Part shown: in pieces, positions 1 to 6,958 of the stretch
Position numbering within the stretch: the stretch's first letter is position 1
Layout: each line of letters begins with the position of its first letter
NCBI GenBank assembly: GCA_963636105.1
Contig: CAVHIG010000044.1
Span: forward strand, 1-17,030
Direction: 5' to 3'
Length of the DNA: 17,030 nucleotides
Origin: CAVHIG01 sp963636105
Lineage (GTDB): Bacteria; Bacillota; Clostridia; Peptostreptococcales; Anaerovoracaceae
The notes under the pieces: model-generated
What the model was told of the DNA's origin: nothing
Seen by the model: only the letters and a program-made list of their open reading frames with translations
The model's database searches: none
Translations under genes and position numbers: made by a program

Positions 1-713
1 AGACAAGAAGATGGAACCCTAAGATGGCTCCTTACATCTTCACAGAGAGAAACGGCATCTACATCATCGACCTTCAGAAGACAGTAAAGAAGATCGACGA
101 GGCTTACAACTTCATGAGAGAAGTAGGCGAATCCGGAAAGCCGGTTCTTTTCGTAGGTACAAAGAAGCAGGCTCAGCAGGCTATTTTGGACGAGGCTACA
201 AGATGCGGAATGTACTATGTAAATGAGAGATGGCTCGGCGGTATGCTCACAAACTACAAGACTATCGCTACAAGAATAAAGAGACTCAATGACATAAAGG
301 CTATGGAAGAAGATGGCACTTTTGCAAAGCTTTCCAAGAAGGAAGTAAGCAAGCTCAAGCTCGAGCTCGAAAAGCTTGAGAAGTACCTTGGCGGTATCAA
401 GGACATGAAGGGTATGCCTGGCGCAATCTTCATCGTAGACCCTAAGAAGGAAAGAATCGCTGTAAAGGAAGCAAGAATCCTTGGAATTCCTATCGTAGGT
501 ATTGTAGATACAAACTGCGATCCTGACGATGTAGATTATATCATCCCTGCAAACGATGACGCTATCCGTGCGGTAAAACTCATCGCAGGCAGAATGGCAG
601 ACGCTATCATCGAGGCAAAGCAGGGCGAGAGCTTTGACGAGGGTCCTACAGAGGCTGAGGCTGCTGAGGAAGAGGCTGCTGCGGAAGCAGAAGTTGCTGA
701 GGCTGAAGCATAA
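1..713 (+). CDS. rpsB: 30S ribosomal protein S2 (5' end missing)
   Basis: S2 is a structural protein of the small ribosomal subunit and helps dock S1 and the mRNA near the anti-Shine-Dalgarno region. The frame is open from the window edge: the codons before the ATG at 24 read TRRWNPK, which continues the usual S2 sequence 'HFGHQTRRWNPKMAPYIF'. The ATG at 24 is therefore internal, and roughly the first 20 residues lie outside the window. Recognisable blocks are TERNGIYIIDLQKT, VLFVGTKKQAQ, NERWLGGMLTNYKTI, DPKKERIAVKEA and GIPIVGIVDTNCDPD. The last 20 or so residues form an Ala/Glu-only acidic tail, a common but variable S2 ending. Codon choice (AGA Arg, GTA Val, AAG Lys) fits a highly expressed gene. 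It is followed by a hairpin and then tsf, the usual rpsB-tsf order. Identity is certain. Confidence 0.98.
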   Translation, partial: TRRWNPKMAPYIFTERNGIYIIDLQKTVKKIDEAYNFMREVGESGKPVLFVGTKKQAQQAILDEATRCGMYYVNERWLGGMLTNYKTIATRIKRLNDIKAMEEDGTFAKLSKKEVSKLKLELEKLEKYLGGIKDMKGMPGAIFIVDPKKERIAVKEARILGIPIVGIVDTNCDPDDVDYIIPANDDAIRAVKLIAGRMADAIIEAKQGESFDEGPTEAEAAEEEAAAEAEVAEAEA

Positions 714-727
714 TAACAGAAATCAGT

Positions 728-754
728 GGGCCTGCAAAACGCAGGCCTATCTTT
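728..754 (+). terminator. Hairpin between rpsB and tsf (attenuator or partial terminator)
   Basis: A perfect 7-bp stem, GGCCTGC at 729-735 with GCAGGCC at 741-747, closes a 5-base loop. An extra G-T pair sits at its base. It is followed by the broken U-tract TATCTTT. It lies 15 bases after the rpsB stop and 40 bases before tsf, with no separate promoter visible for tsf. It probably lowers read-through from rpsB into tsf, or acts as an RNA-stability element. The weak U-tract argues against complete termination. Confidence 0.6.
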
Positions 755-793
755 GCACACTTTAAAATCATATAGATTTGGAGGATTACGATT

Positions 794-1888
794 ATGGCAA
801 ATGTTACGGCCGCTATGGTCAAAGAGCTGCGCGAGATGACAGGCGCAGGCATGATGGATTGCAAAAAGGCATTGGTTGAGGTTGACGGCAATATCGAGGC
901 TGCTGTAGACTATCTGAAGGAAAAGGGACTCGCAAAGGCTGCGAAGAAGGCCGGAAGAGTAGCGGCAGAGGGTCTTGTAAAGATCGCTTTCTCTGATGAT
1001 CACAAGGCAGCTGCTATCGTTGAGGTAAATGCTGAGACAGACTTCGTATCCAAGAACGAAGAGTTTGTAGAATTCGTAGATGGACTCGCAAAGCTTGCTC
1101 TGACTGCTCCTACAACTGATATCGAGGCTTTCAAGGCTATGGATTATGAGGGCACAAGCGTAGCTGATGCTCTGACAGCAAAGATCGCGAAGATCGGCGA
1201 AAATATGTCCGTAAGAAGAATAGATAAGGCTGCAGGCGATGTAGTTACTTCCTACATCCACGGCGGCGGCAGAATCGGCGTTATCGTTGTAGGAAACGGC
1301 GAGGACAGCGACGCTGTAAAGGAAGCTCTTACAAATATCGCAATGCAGGTAGCTGCTATGAATCCGCAGTATACAAGCAGAAATGACATCTCGGCTGACG
1401 AGCTCGCAAAGATCAAGGAGATCACTCTTGAGAGCGCACTCAATGATCCATTTACACTTCCAAAGCCAATCTTAAACGCTCTCATCAAGAAGGCTGTAGA
1501 CGGCGTATGGAGTGCAGAGGATACAGCTATCTATAATGAAAAGATGGAAGACAAGGGTTTCAATTTCAATTATCTGCCAAACTTCCTTTCACAGGACGCA
1601 AAGACAAAGCTTGCGGAGCTTGCTGTTGCTGACAAGGCAGAGATCGTAGGAAACAAGATCTTCACAGGTCTTGTAGAGGGTCGTGTATCCAAGCAGCTCA
1701 AGGACATCTGCCTCCTCGACCAGACTTATGTAAGAGCAGAGGACGGTAAGCAGACTGTTGCAAAGTATCTTGAGTCTGTAAGCAAGAGCCTGACTATTGC
1801 AAAGACTATCCGTTTTGAGGTAGGCGAAGGCATCGAGAAGAAGCAGGAAAACTTTGCTGAGGAAGTAGCAAAGCAGATGGGAAATTAG
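794..1888 (+). CDS. tsf: Elongation factor Ts with an extended C-terminal core
   Basis: EF-Ts is the guanine-nucleotide exchange factor that recharges EF-Tu with GTP in the cytoplasm. Residues 1-55 form the UBA-like N-terminal domain, with the family block VKELREMTGAGMMDCKKAL. The TDFV motif that contacts EF-Tu is at residues 82-85 (NAETDFVSKNEEF), and a second conserved block is IAMQVAAMNPQY near 182-193. The start is set by GGAGG at 780-784. The protein has 364 residues against roughly 290-310 in most bacteria. The excess lies between PQYTSRNDI (about 191-199) and the conserved VEGRVSKQLKDICLLDQ (about 294-310), where most family members have only a short linker. The C-terminal FVRFEVGEG-like block and the ending EEVAKQMGN are intact, so the extra segment is an insertion rather than a fusion. 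A strong terminator follows; pyrH and frr, often next, are absent here. Confidence 0.97.
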   Translation: MANVTAAMVKELREMTGAGMMDCKKALVEVDGNIEAAVDYLKEKGLAKAAKKAGRVAAEGLVKIAFSDDHKAAAIVEVNAETDFVSKNEEFVEFVDGLAKLALTAPTTDIEAFKAMDYEGTSVADALTAKIAKIGENMSVRRIDKAAGDVVTSYIHGGGRIGVIVVGNGEDSDAVKEALTNIAMQVAAMNPQYTSRNDISADELAKIKEITLESALNDPFTLPKPILNALIKKAVDGVWSAEDTAIYNEKMEDKGFNFNYLPNFLSQDAKTKLAELAVADKAEIVGNKIFTGLVEGRVSKQLKDICLLDQTYVRAEDGKQTVAKYLESVSKSLTIAKTIRFEVGEGIEKKQENFAEEVAKQMGN

Positions 1889-1931
1889 CCTGGCTTTGAA
1901 AAAATTTGACAAATAAGTCGAATAAGCAAAT

Positions 1932-1970
1932 AAAATGCCTTGAAAGCAATGGCTTTCAAGGCATTTTTTA
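1932..1970 (+). terminator. Rho-independent terminator of tsf
   Basis: A perfect 12-bp stem (TGCCTTGAAAGC at 1936-1947 with its complement at 1952-1963) has a 4-base loop and runs into TTTTTT. Four A residues before the stem can pair with the T-run, so the element could also work to some extent on the other strand. It ends the rpsB-tsf unit. Confidence 0.93.
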
Positions 1971-2012
1971 TAGGCATACTATTGAAACATGCCGGCATTT
2001 CGCCCGGACGCA

Positions 2013-2041
2013 TTGATTTTTTACGGAAAGAATGATACAAT
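2013..2041 (+). promoter_or_regulatory. Promoter of rsmD
   Basis: The -35 box is TTGATT (2013-2018), followed by a 17-bp spacer and the -10 box TACAAT (2036-2041). An extended -10 TGA precedes it at 2033-2035. It lies just after the tsf terminator and about 54 bases upstream of the rsmD start, so rsmD begins a new transcription unit. Confidence 0.75.
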
Positions 2042-2094
2042 TTATTTCTGTAGGTCATAAAAGTAAAATATACCAGGGAAAGGACTAGATAAAT

Positions 2095-2637
2095 ATGCGC
2101 ATAATTGCGGGAGATTTTAAGGGTAGAAGGCTCTATACGCCGGAAGGAAATCACGTAAGGCCGACGACTGATAAGGTAAAAGAAGCTATTTTTTCGATGA
2201 TAGCATTTGACATCCCGGAGGCTGTTGTGGTGGATCTTTTCGCGGGCACGGGAAATCTCGGACTTGAAGCTCTTTCAAGGGGCGCGCGGCACTGTTATTT
2301 TGGTGACAATAGCAGGGACAGTCTTGCCCTTATAAAGCAAAATGTAAAATATTGCAAGGCTGAGGATATGTCCGAGATAATAGCAGGCGATTATCTCCGC
2401 GTGCTTGACAGGATAAGAGAAAAGGCAGACATCATATTCCTTGACCCGCCCTACAAGGACGGACTTATGGCAAGCTGCCTTTCGCGTATAAGCGAGCTCG
2501 ATATCCTTTCGGAAGAGGGCATTATAGTCTGCGAGCACGGCTTTGAGGAGAAAATGCCCGAGGAATACGCGGGCCTTGAAAAGGTCAAGGAAAAAAAATA
2601 CGGCAAAATCGTGATTTCGATATATTGCAGGGCTTAG
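2095..2637 (+). CDS. rsmD: 16S rRNA (guanine(966)-N2)-methyltransferase RsmD
   Basis: This SAM-dependent enzyme methylates the exocyclic amine of G966 (E. coli numbering) in 16S rRNA near the ribosomal P site. Visible motifs are the N-terminal MRIIAGDFKGRRL and VRPTTDKVKEAIFSMI (about 21-36), the SAM-binding motif I DLFAGTGNLGLEALSRGA (about 47-64), and the catalytic DPPY at 117-120, typical of N2-guanine/N6-adenine methyltransferases. The length of 180 residues is normal for the family. The start is supported by an AGGGAAAGGA tract about 10 bases upstream. Pairing with coaD immediately downstream is a standard Firmicutes arrangement, although coaD also has a promoter of its own here. Confidence 0.96.
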   Translation: MRIIAGDFKGRRLYTPEGNHVRPTTDKVKEAIFSMIAFDIPEAVVVDLFAGTGNLGLEALSRGARHCYFGDNSRDSLALIKQNVKYCKAEDMSEIIAGDYLRVLDRIREKADIIFLDPPYKDGLMASCLSRISELDILSEEGIIVCEHGFEEKMPEEYAGLEKVKEKKYGKIVISIYCRA

Positions 2638-2641
2638 GTGC

Positions 2642-2670
2642 TTGCGGCGGTTTCGCTCCTGTGATAAAAT
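2642..2670 (+). promoter_or_regulatory. Promoter of coaD
   Basis: TTGCGG (2642-2647), a 17-bp spacer and TAAAAT (2665-2670), with an extended -10 TGA at 2662-2664. It occupies the 60-base gap between rsmD and coaD and leaves a leader of about 20 bases with a GAAAGGA ribosome-binding site. The -35 is weak, so it may add to read-through from the rsmD promoter. Confidence 0.6.
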
Positions 2671-2697
2671 AGTAGCTGTGAAAGGACAAAAATCACT

Positions 2698-3183
2698 ATG
2701 AATATAAAAGCTTTGTACGCGGGCTCCTTCGATCCGATTACAAACGGGCATCTCGATATTATAAGGCGCTGCGCGGGACTTTATGATGAATTTATAGTAG
2801 GCATCATAAGAAATCCGTCAAAAAATCCACTCTTTACCGAAGAAGAAAAGCGTCTGATGATAGAAGAAGTCACAAAGGAACTTCCGAATGTCAAGGTCGA
2901 CATTTTTTCGGGACTTTTTGCGGATTATGTAAATGAAAATGGCATCGATGTGGTGGTGCGTGGACTCAGAAATACCGCGGATTTCGATGTCGAAATTCAA
3001 TGGGCACAGCTGCACACAAAGCTCTTTAAAAACGGTACGCAGACATTCTACCTGATGACAAACCCGGCATATTCTTACGTCAGCTCCAGCATGGTAAAAG
3101 AAGTCTTTTCGCTGGGCGGCGATATATCCGCTTGGGTACCGAAGCAGGTAGCAGAATTTATGAAAAATAAAATAAACGATTAG
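2698..3183 (+). CDS. coaD: Phosphopantetheine adenylyltransferase
   Basis: CoaD carries out the penultimate step of coenzyme A synthesis: 4'-phosphopantetheine plus ATP gives dephospho-CoA and pyrophosphate. The 161-residue length matches the family. The nucleotidyltransferase [T/H]xGH motif is TNGH at 15-18, within YAGSFDPITNGHLDI. RGLRN at 88-92 and the C-terminal SYVSSSMVKEV (about 126-136) complete the family signature. The ribosome-binding site GAAAGGA lies about 13 bases upstream. The stop is directly followed by the ribosome-binding site of the next gene, so the two are cotranscribed. A CoA enzyme here fits loosely with the acetyl-group genes tmcAL and ackA downstream, but no direct coupling is shown. 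Confidence 0.97.
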   Translation: MNIKALYAGSFDPITNGHLDIIRRCAGLYDEFIVGIIRNPSKNPLFTEEEKRLMIEEVTKELPNVKVDIFSGLFADYVNENGIDVVVRGLRNTADFDVEIQWAQLHTKLFKNGTQTFYLMTNPAYSYVSSSMVKEVFSLGGDISAWVPKQVAEFMKNKIND

Positions 3184-3197
3184 GAGGGAATTTGGCT

Positions 3198-3725
3198 ATG
3201 AAGGTTTTGGAATTGCTTGATGAGATCGTCGAAATTGTGGATACTGCGTCTACGATTCCGCTTACGGGGAAAATAATGGTGGATCCGAGCGAGCTTTTGG
3301 AAATCGTCAAAGAAATTAAAATAGAACTTCCAAACGAAATACAGCAGGCAAAGTGGGTAAATGACGAAAGACAGCGCATACTTGATGACGCGAAAAAGCA
3401 ATACGAAGCCGTGATAGACGACGCAAAGGAGCAGGCGGAATCCCTCATAGAAAACGACGATATAATCAAAGAAGCCAAAAAGCGCGCGGATGAGATAATG
3501 CGCGCGACCGAGGCAAACGCAAAGCAGCTCAAAATGGGTACATATGACTATATAGACAGTATTTTGTACAATTTCCAGGCAAAGATGGACGAGCTCAATG
3601 CGGAATACTTCGGCAAGCTCTACGAAAACATGGATGACTATTTCGGCAGAATAAATACGACGCTCGCGGAAAACAGAGAAGAGATCAAAGACATGGCCTT
3701 CCGCACCCAAAACGACGGGAATTAA
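3198..3725 (+). CDS. Conserved Clostridia coiled-coil protein, ATP synthase b/H-subunit-like
   Basis: I know this as a conserved Clostridia protein usually labelled 'ATPase' or V-type subunit H-like, with no proven function. The ATG at 3198 is chosen because AGGAGGG at 3182-3188 stands nine bases before it; an in-frame TTG at 3192 is too close. The protein is 175 residues and soluble, with no signal peptide or membrane segment. Residues 1-52 (MKVLELLDEIVEIVDT, then a conserved IKIELPNEIQQAKWV block) form a compact start. Residues 53-112 are an Ala/Glu/Lys/Asp-rich coiled coil (DERQRILDDAKKQYEAVIDDAKEQAESL). Residues 113-175 are a helical acidic end. There is no Walker motif, so 'ATPase' is only a resemblance to stator stalk subunits. 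It sits between coaD and tmcAL, where homologues are commonly found. A scaffold or membrane-associated role is possible but unproven. Confidence 0.8.
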   Translation: MKVLELLDEIVEIVDTASTIPLTGKIMVDPSELLEIVKEIKIELPNEIQQAKWVNDERQRILDDAKKQYEAVIDDAKEQAESLIENDDIIKEAKKRADEIMRATEANAKQLKMGTYDYIDSILYNFQAKMDELNAEYFGKLYENMDDYFGRINTTLAENREEIKDMAFRTQNDGN

Positions 3726-3739
3726 GCCTATAGCAGCGC

Positions 3740-4999
3740 ATGAAAGTTTTAGGAATCGTAGCAGAATACAATCCGTTTCATAATGGGCACCTTTATCACT
3801 TGCAAAAATCAAGGGAGATGACAGGTGCCGATTTTGTCGTGGCGGTGATGAGCGGAAACTTCGTAGAGCGCGGGGACGCGGCAGTTTCCGCAAAGTGGAC
3901 CAGAGCTCAGATTGCGATAGAATGCGGCGCTGATCTTGTGCTTGAGCTGCCCTTTGCCTATGCGTGCAACAACGCGGAATATTTTGCGCGGGGCGCTGTG
4001 GGCATTCTGGACGGACTCGGCTGCGTCACGGATATGGTTTTCGGAAGCGAGACGGCAGATATAGAAGCTCTCAAGGTAGCCGCGCAATTTTTGGCTGCGG
4101 AAACTGCGGAATTCAAGGACGCGCTTCGGGATGCTCTCGGCCGGGGGCTTTCGTTTCCCGCGGCGAGGGCTTGGGCTTTCGCAAAGTCATTTGAGAATTT
4201 TTCAGGGAAGCCGGCAAAGGATATAAGTCTTTCAAGCCTTCCAAACGATATACTTGCGATAGAATATTTGAAGCAGCTTTGCCTCTTAAAAAGCCATATA
4301 GAGCCTCATGCGCTTTTGCGGCAGGGGGAGGGCTATGACAGCAAAAATATAAAAAGCCCGCTTGCAAGCGCGGCGGCTATAAGAGAAATATTGAAAAACG
4401 GCGGGGAGCTTTCGGAGCTTGAGCTTTGTATGCCAAAGCCTTCCAGATTGAGCCTCGAAAAGGATTTTGAGCTTTATAAAATACGGCAAAGGCGCCTTTT
4501 TGAGCTTGTGAGATCGCGTATTTTGACAGCGGATGAGCAGGAGCTTTCGAGGGTATTTTCTGCGGCTGAGGGTCTTGAAAACAGGATGAAGCAGGCCGCA
4601 AGAAGCGCGCATGATATTGAAGAGCTCGCAATGACGATAAAATCGCGCCGTTACACGCTGACGAGGATAAGAAGACTGCTTATACATACGCTTATGGGCT
4701 TTGATAAGGAAGCGGCGGAGCGGATTTTCGGAGGGAATCTCCTGTATGCGCGTGTGCTTGCTTTCAATGCGCAGGGCGCTGAGCTTTTGAGGCATATAAA
4801 AAAGGCGGAGTGCGCGGATATTCCGATTGTGACAAATATAAATAAGCAAGTGCCATCCGCTCATCGCTTGCGCGATTTGCTGGAATTTGATATCAGAGCG
4901 ACCGATATTTACAATATCATATCAGGCGCCGATACGTACAAATCCTCGGATTTTGTGGAGAAACCGCGCAGAGCGGGCGCTGCGATGTTTCCGCAATAA
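3740..4999 (+). CDS. tmcAL: tRNA(Met) cytidine acetate ligase TmcAL (YlbM)
   Basis: TmcAL makes N4-acetylcytidine at the wobble position of elongator tRNA-Met. It first forms acetyl-AMP from acetate and ATP, so it uses free acetate rather than acetyl-CoA. The 419-residue protein starts with the nucleotidyltransferase-like block GIVAEYNPFHNGHLYHL (HNGH at 14-17), followed by VMSGNFVERGDAA (about 36-48) and LVLELPFAYACNNAEYFA. A basic tRNA-binding stretch KSRRYTLTRIRRLLIH lies in the C-terminal part. The start has only a weak ribosome-binding site and lies 14 bases after the previous stop, which suggests translational coupling. A 9-bp inverted repeat covers its stop codon. Acetate kinase is the next gene, so an acetate-using and an acetate-handling enzyme are neighbours. 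Confidence 0.95.
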   Translation: MKVLGIVAEYNPFHNGHLYHLQKSREMTGADFVVAVMSGNFVERGDAAVSAKWTRAQIAIECGADLVLELPFAYACNNAEYFARGAVGILDGLGCVTDMVFGSETADIEALKVAAQFLAAETAEFKDALRDALGRGLSFPAARAWAFAKSFENFSGKPAKDISLSSLPNDILAIEYLKQLCLLKSHIEPHALLRQGEGYDSKNIKSPLASAAAIREILKNGGELSELELCMPKPSRLSLEKDFELYKIRQRRLFELVRSRILTADEQELSRVFSAAEGLENRMKQAARSAHDIEELAMTIKSRRYTLTRIRRLLIHTLMGFDKEAAERIFGGNLLYARVLAFNAQGAELLRHIKKAECADIPIVTNINKQVPSAHRLRDLLEFDIRATDIYNIISGADTYKSSDFVEKPRRAGAAMFPQ

Positions 5000-5018
5000 T
5001 GGAATAGCTTTGCGGAAA
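4988..5018 (+). terminator. Inverted repeat spanning the tmcAL stop codon
   Basis: TTTCCGCAA at 4988-4996 and TTGCGGAAA at 5010-5018 form a perfect 9-bp stem with a 13-base loop holding the TAA stop. There is no clear T-run on either side, so it is at best a weak terminator or an mRNA 3'-end stabiliser. It marks the boundary between tmcAL and the ackA promoter. Confidence 0.4.
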
Positions 5019-5051
5019 ATGGGCAATTTGTACGAAAAATAAGAAAATAAC

Positions 5052-5079
5052 TTGAAAAACGCGTCATTTGACGTATAAT
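5052..5079 (+). promoter_or_regulatory. Promoter of ackA
   Basis: TTGAAA (5052-5057), a 16-bp spacer and a perfect TATAAT (5074-5079). The spacer contains the small palindrome CGTCA-TT-TGACG (5062-5073), directly against the -10, where a repressor could bind. The leader is about 35 bases long and includes a GGAGG ribosome-binding site. Confidence 0.75.
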
Positions 5080-5122
5080 ATTATAGGAGAAGAAACCAAA
5101 AAAACTGTACGGAGGAAAAACG

Positions 5123-6328
5123 ATGAAAGTTTTAGTAATCAATTGCGGCAGTTCATCCCTCAAGTATCAGGTTCTCGACATGACAAACGAAGTGCTTATG
5201 GCAAAGGGTCTTGTTGAGAGAATCGGTATGGATGGAGCTACAATTACCCACGAAAAAATCGGTCAGGACAAGTATAAGCTGACGACACCTATGCAGTCTC
5301 ATAAGGAGGCTATCGCACTCGTACTTCAGGCTGTTACAGACCCTGATCACGGCGTTGTAAAGGATATGAGCGAGATAGGCGCTGTAGGTCACAGAGTAGT
5401 GCATGCCGGCGAAAAGTATGCAAGCTCAGTGCTCATCACACCTGATGTAATCAAGGCACTGGAGGAGTGCGTAGAGCTCGCACCTCTTCACAATCCGCCT
5501 AACCTTCTCGGTATCGCGGCTTGCCAGGAGCTCATGCCAAATACACCGATGGTAGGCGTATTCGATACTGCTTTCCATCAGACTATGCCACCTGAATCAT
5601 ACATCTACGCGATTCCTTATGAGTTCTATGAAAAGTACGGAATCAGAAGATACGGCTTCCACGGAACAAGCCATAAGTATGTAGCAGAGAGAGCTGCGGA
5701 TATCCTCAATGTAAATCTTGACGATCTCAAGCTCATCACATGCCACCTTGGAAACGGCGCTTCCGTATCCGCTATCAAGAGAGGTAAGTGCATCGATACA
5801 TCCATGGGCTTTACTCCGCTTGAAGGTCTTGTAATGGGTACAAGATCCGGAGATATCGACCCGGCTATCGTAACTTACATGAGAGAAAAGGAAAACCTCA
5901 GACAGGGCGAGGCAAACAACATCTTAAACAAGAAGTCCGGCGTGCTCGGTATTTCCGGCGTATCCAGCGACTTCAGAGATATCGAAGAGGCAGCTGCAGA
6001 GGGCAACGAAAGAGCTCAGCTCGCACTCAAGGTATTTGCTCACAAGGTAAGATTCTATATCGGAGCTTACATCGCTGAGATGAACGGCGTAGATGCTATC
6101 GTATTTACGGCAGGTCTCGGTGAAAACGGCATCTCCATGAGAGACGTAATCTGCAACGATATGGGAAATCTCGGAATCAAGCTTGACCTCGTAAAGAACA
6201 AGATCAGAGGTAAGGAAGCTATCATTTCAAGAGACGACTCAAAGGTAAAGGTACTTCTCGTACCTACAAATGAGGAGCTCATGATTGCAAGAGATACTTA
6301 CAATATCGTAACAAAGGGCAGAGCATAG
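5123..6328 (+). CDS. ackA: Acetate kinase
   Basis: AckA interconverts acetyl phosphate plus ADP and acetate plus ATP, the last ATP-forming step of fermentation to acetate. The 401-residue protein is full length and of the ASKHA fold. Visible are the N-terminal VLVINCGSSSLKYQV (phosphate 1 site), GHRVVHAGEKY (about 128-138, with the substrate-binding Arg), VFDTAFHQTMP (catalytic Asp), RYGFHGTSHKYV, CHLGNGASV, TPLEGLVMGTRSGDIDP (with catalytic Arg), FTAGLGENG, and a C-terminal VPTNEELMIARDT. GGAGG precedes the ATG by about 7 bases. Codon usage is strongly biased like that of rpsB and tsf, which suggests high expression. The usual partner phosphotransacetylase (pta) is not in the window. Confidence 0.98.
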   Translation: MKVLVINCGSSSLKYQVLDMTNEVLMAKGLVERIGMDGATITHEKIGQDKYKLTTPMQSHKEAIALVLQAVTDPDHGVVKDMSEIGAVGHRVVHAGEKYASSVLITPDVIKALEECVELAPLHNPPNLLGIAACQELMPNTPMVGVFDTAFHQTMPPESYIYAIPYEFYEKYGIRRYGFHGTSHKYVAERAADILNVNLDDLKLITCHLGNGASVSAIKRGKCIDTSMGFTPLEGLVMGTRSGDIDPAIVTYMREKENLRQGEANNILNKKSGVLGISGVSSDFRDIEEAAAEGNERAQLALKVFAHKVRFYIGAYIAEMNGVDAIVFTAGLGENGISMRDVICNDMGNLGIKLDLVKNKIRGKEAIISRDDSKVKVLLVPTNEELMIARDTYNIVTKGRA

Positions 6329-6400
6329 GGCATCTCACACGAAGTTGGTCTGAATTAAGCTCAAAACCGAAAAAATTATATCTAAAAGCATAAGATTGTA

Positions 6401-6428
6401 TTGACATTCCTGAAAAAAATGGTATAAT
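6401..6428 (+). promoter_or_regulatory. Strong promoter of rpmF
   Basis: Both hexamers match consensus: TTGACA (6401-6406) and TATAAT (6423-6428), 16 bp apart, with an extended -10 TGG at 6420-6422. Transcription should start near 6435, giving a leader of about 70 bases before rpmF. Confidence 0.88.
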
Positions 6429-6507
6429 TTTTATGTTGCGTTTTAAAGTTGCACTTGATAGCGATTTTAGAATAGATATCAAAAACGAGCAGAAGGAGGT
6501 GTAGAAA

Positions 6508-6690
6508 ATGGCAGTTCCAAAGAGAAAAACATCTAAAGCAAAGAGAGACAGCAGAAAATCACAAAACATGAAGATGACAGCACCAGGATTATCTATTTGT
6601 CCAAAGTGCCACGAGCCAAAGCTTCCACATAGAGTTTGCCCGAATTGCAACTACTACGACGGTAAGGAAGTTGTTGCTTCCGAAGCTTAA
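6508..6690 (+). CDS. rpmF: 50S ribosomal protein L32 (zinc-ribbon form)
   Basis: L32 is a small protein of the large ribosomal subunit. The 60-residue sequence begins with the family block MAVPKRKTSKAKRDSRKS and carries four cysteines in two pairs, CPKC (31, 34) and CPNC (44, 47). These form a zinc ribbon, so this is the zinc-dependent (C+) type. An almost complete Shine-Dalgarno AAGGAGGTG (6493-6501) lies 6 bases before the ATG. The gene has its own promoter and terminator. In many bacteria a DUF177 (YceD) gene precedes rpmF and plsX follows it; neither is present here, where ackA and asd are the neighbours. Confidence 0.98.
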   Translation: MAVPKRKTSKAKRDSRKSQNMKMTAPGLSICPKCHEPKLPHRVCPNCNYYDGKEVVASEA

Positions 6691-6711
6691 TCTGAATATC
6701 TGGCTTTTGCG

Positions 6712-6741
6712 GCGCCGAGCATTTTGCTCGGCGCTTTTTTT
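6712..6741 (+). terminator. Rho-independent terminator of rpmF
   Basis: GCGCCGAGC (6712-6720) pairs perfectly with GCTCGGCGC (6726-6734) around a short ATTTT loop, followed by seven T residues. It is a classic strong terminator 22 bases after the rpmF stop. Confidence 0.95.
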
Positions 6742-6814
6742 CGACTTTATGACAGAAAATAGATATGCGCTTACTTTGAGACACGAAAAAATTGTGAAAA
6801 ATTCATAAAAAAAC

Positions 6815-6843
6815 TTGCAAAATTTGTGACATGGTGATAACAT
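6815..6843 (+). promoter_or_regulatory. Probable promoter of asd
   Basis: TTGCAA (6815-6820), a 17-bp spacer and TAACAT (6838-6843), with an extended -10 TGA at 6835-6837. It is preceded by A-rich DNA (6787-6813) that could act as an UP element. It leaves a leader of about 110 bases before asd in which I see no recognised lysine riboswitch or T-box. Confidence 0.5.
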
Positions 6844-6958
6844 ATATTAACGTCAGCGGCAAAAACGGGCGGAAGGCTTGAAAAAAGGCGAATGCAGCGG
6901 TTTTAAGCAGTTGGCGATTATAAAATTTTAAAAAGCATAGGAAAGGAGAAAGCAAAAC

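Noticed and set aside
536..1261. Long open frame on the - strand across rpsB and tsf
   Set aside because: It lies opposite two certain genes, has a Cys/Ser/Tyr-rich composition typical of antisense reading, and has no ribosome-binding site.
6433..6504. A 23-codon open frame (starting MLRFKV) ending in the rpmF ribosome-binding site, a possible leader peptide or yceD remnant
   Set aside because: Its ATG lies 4 bases after the -10 box, at or before the expected transcription start, so the mRNA would lack it. It has no ribosome-binding site and no clear match to DUF177.
6844..6958. Possible lysine riboswitch or T-box in the asd leader
   Set aside because: The leader is only about 110 bases, and I see neither the T-box GGGTGGNACCGCG-type core nor the long multi-helix layout of a lysine riboswitch.
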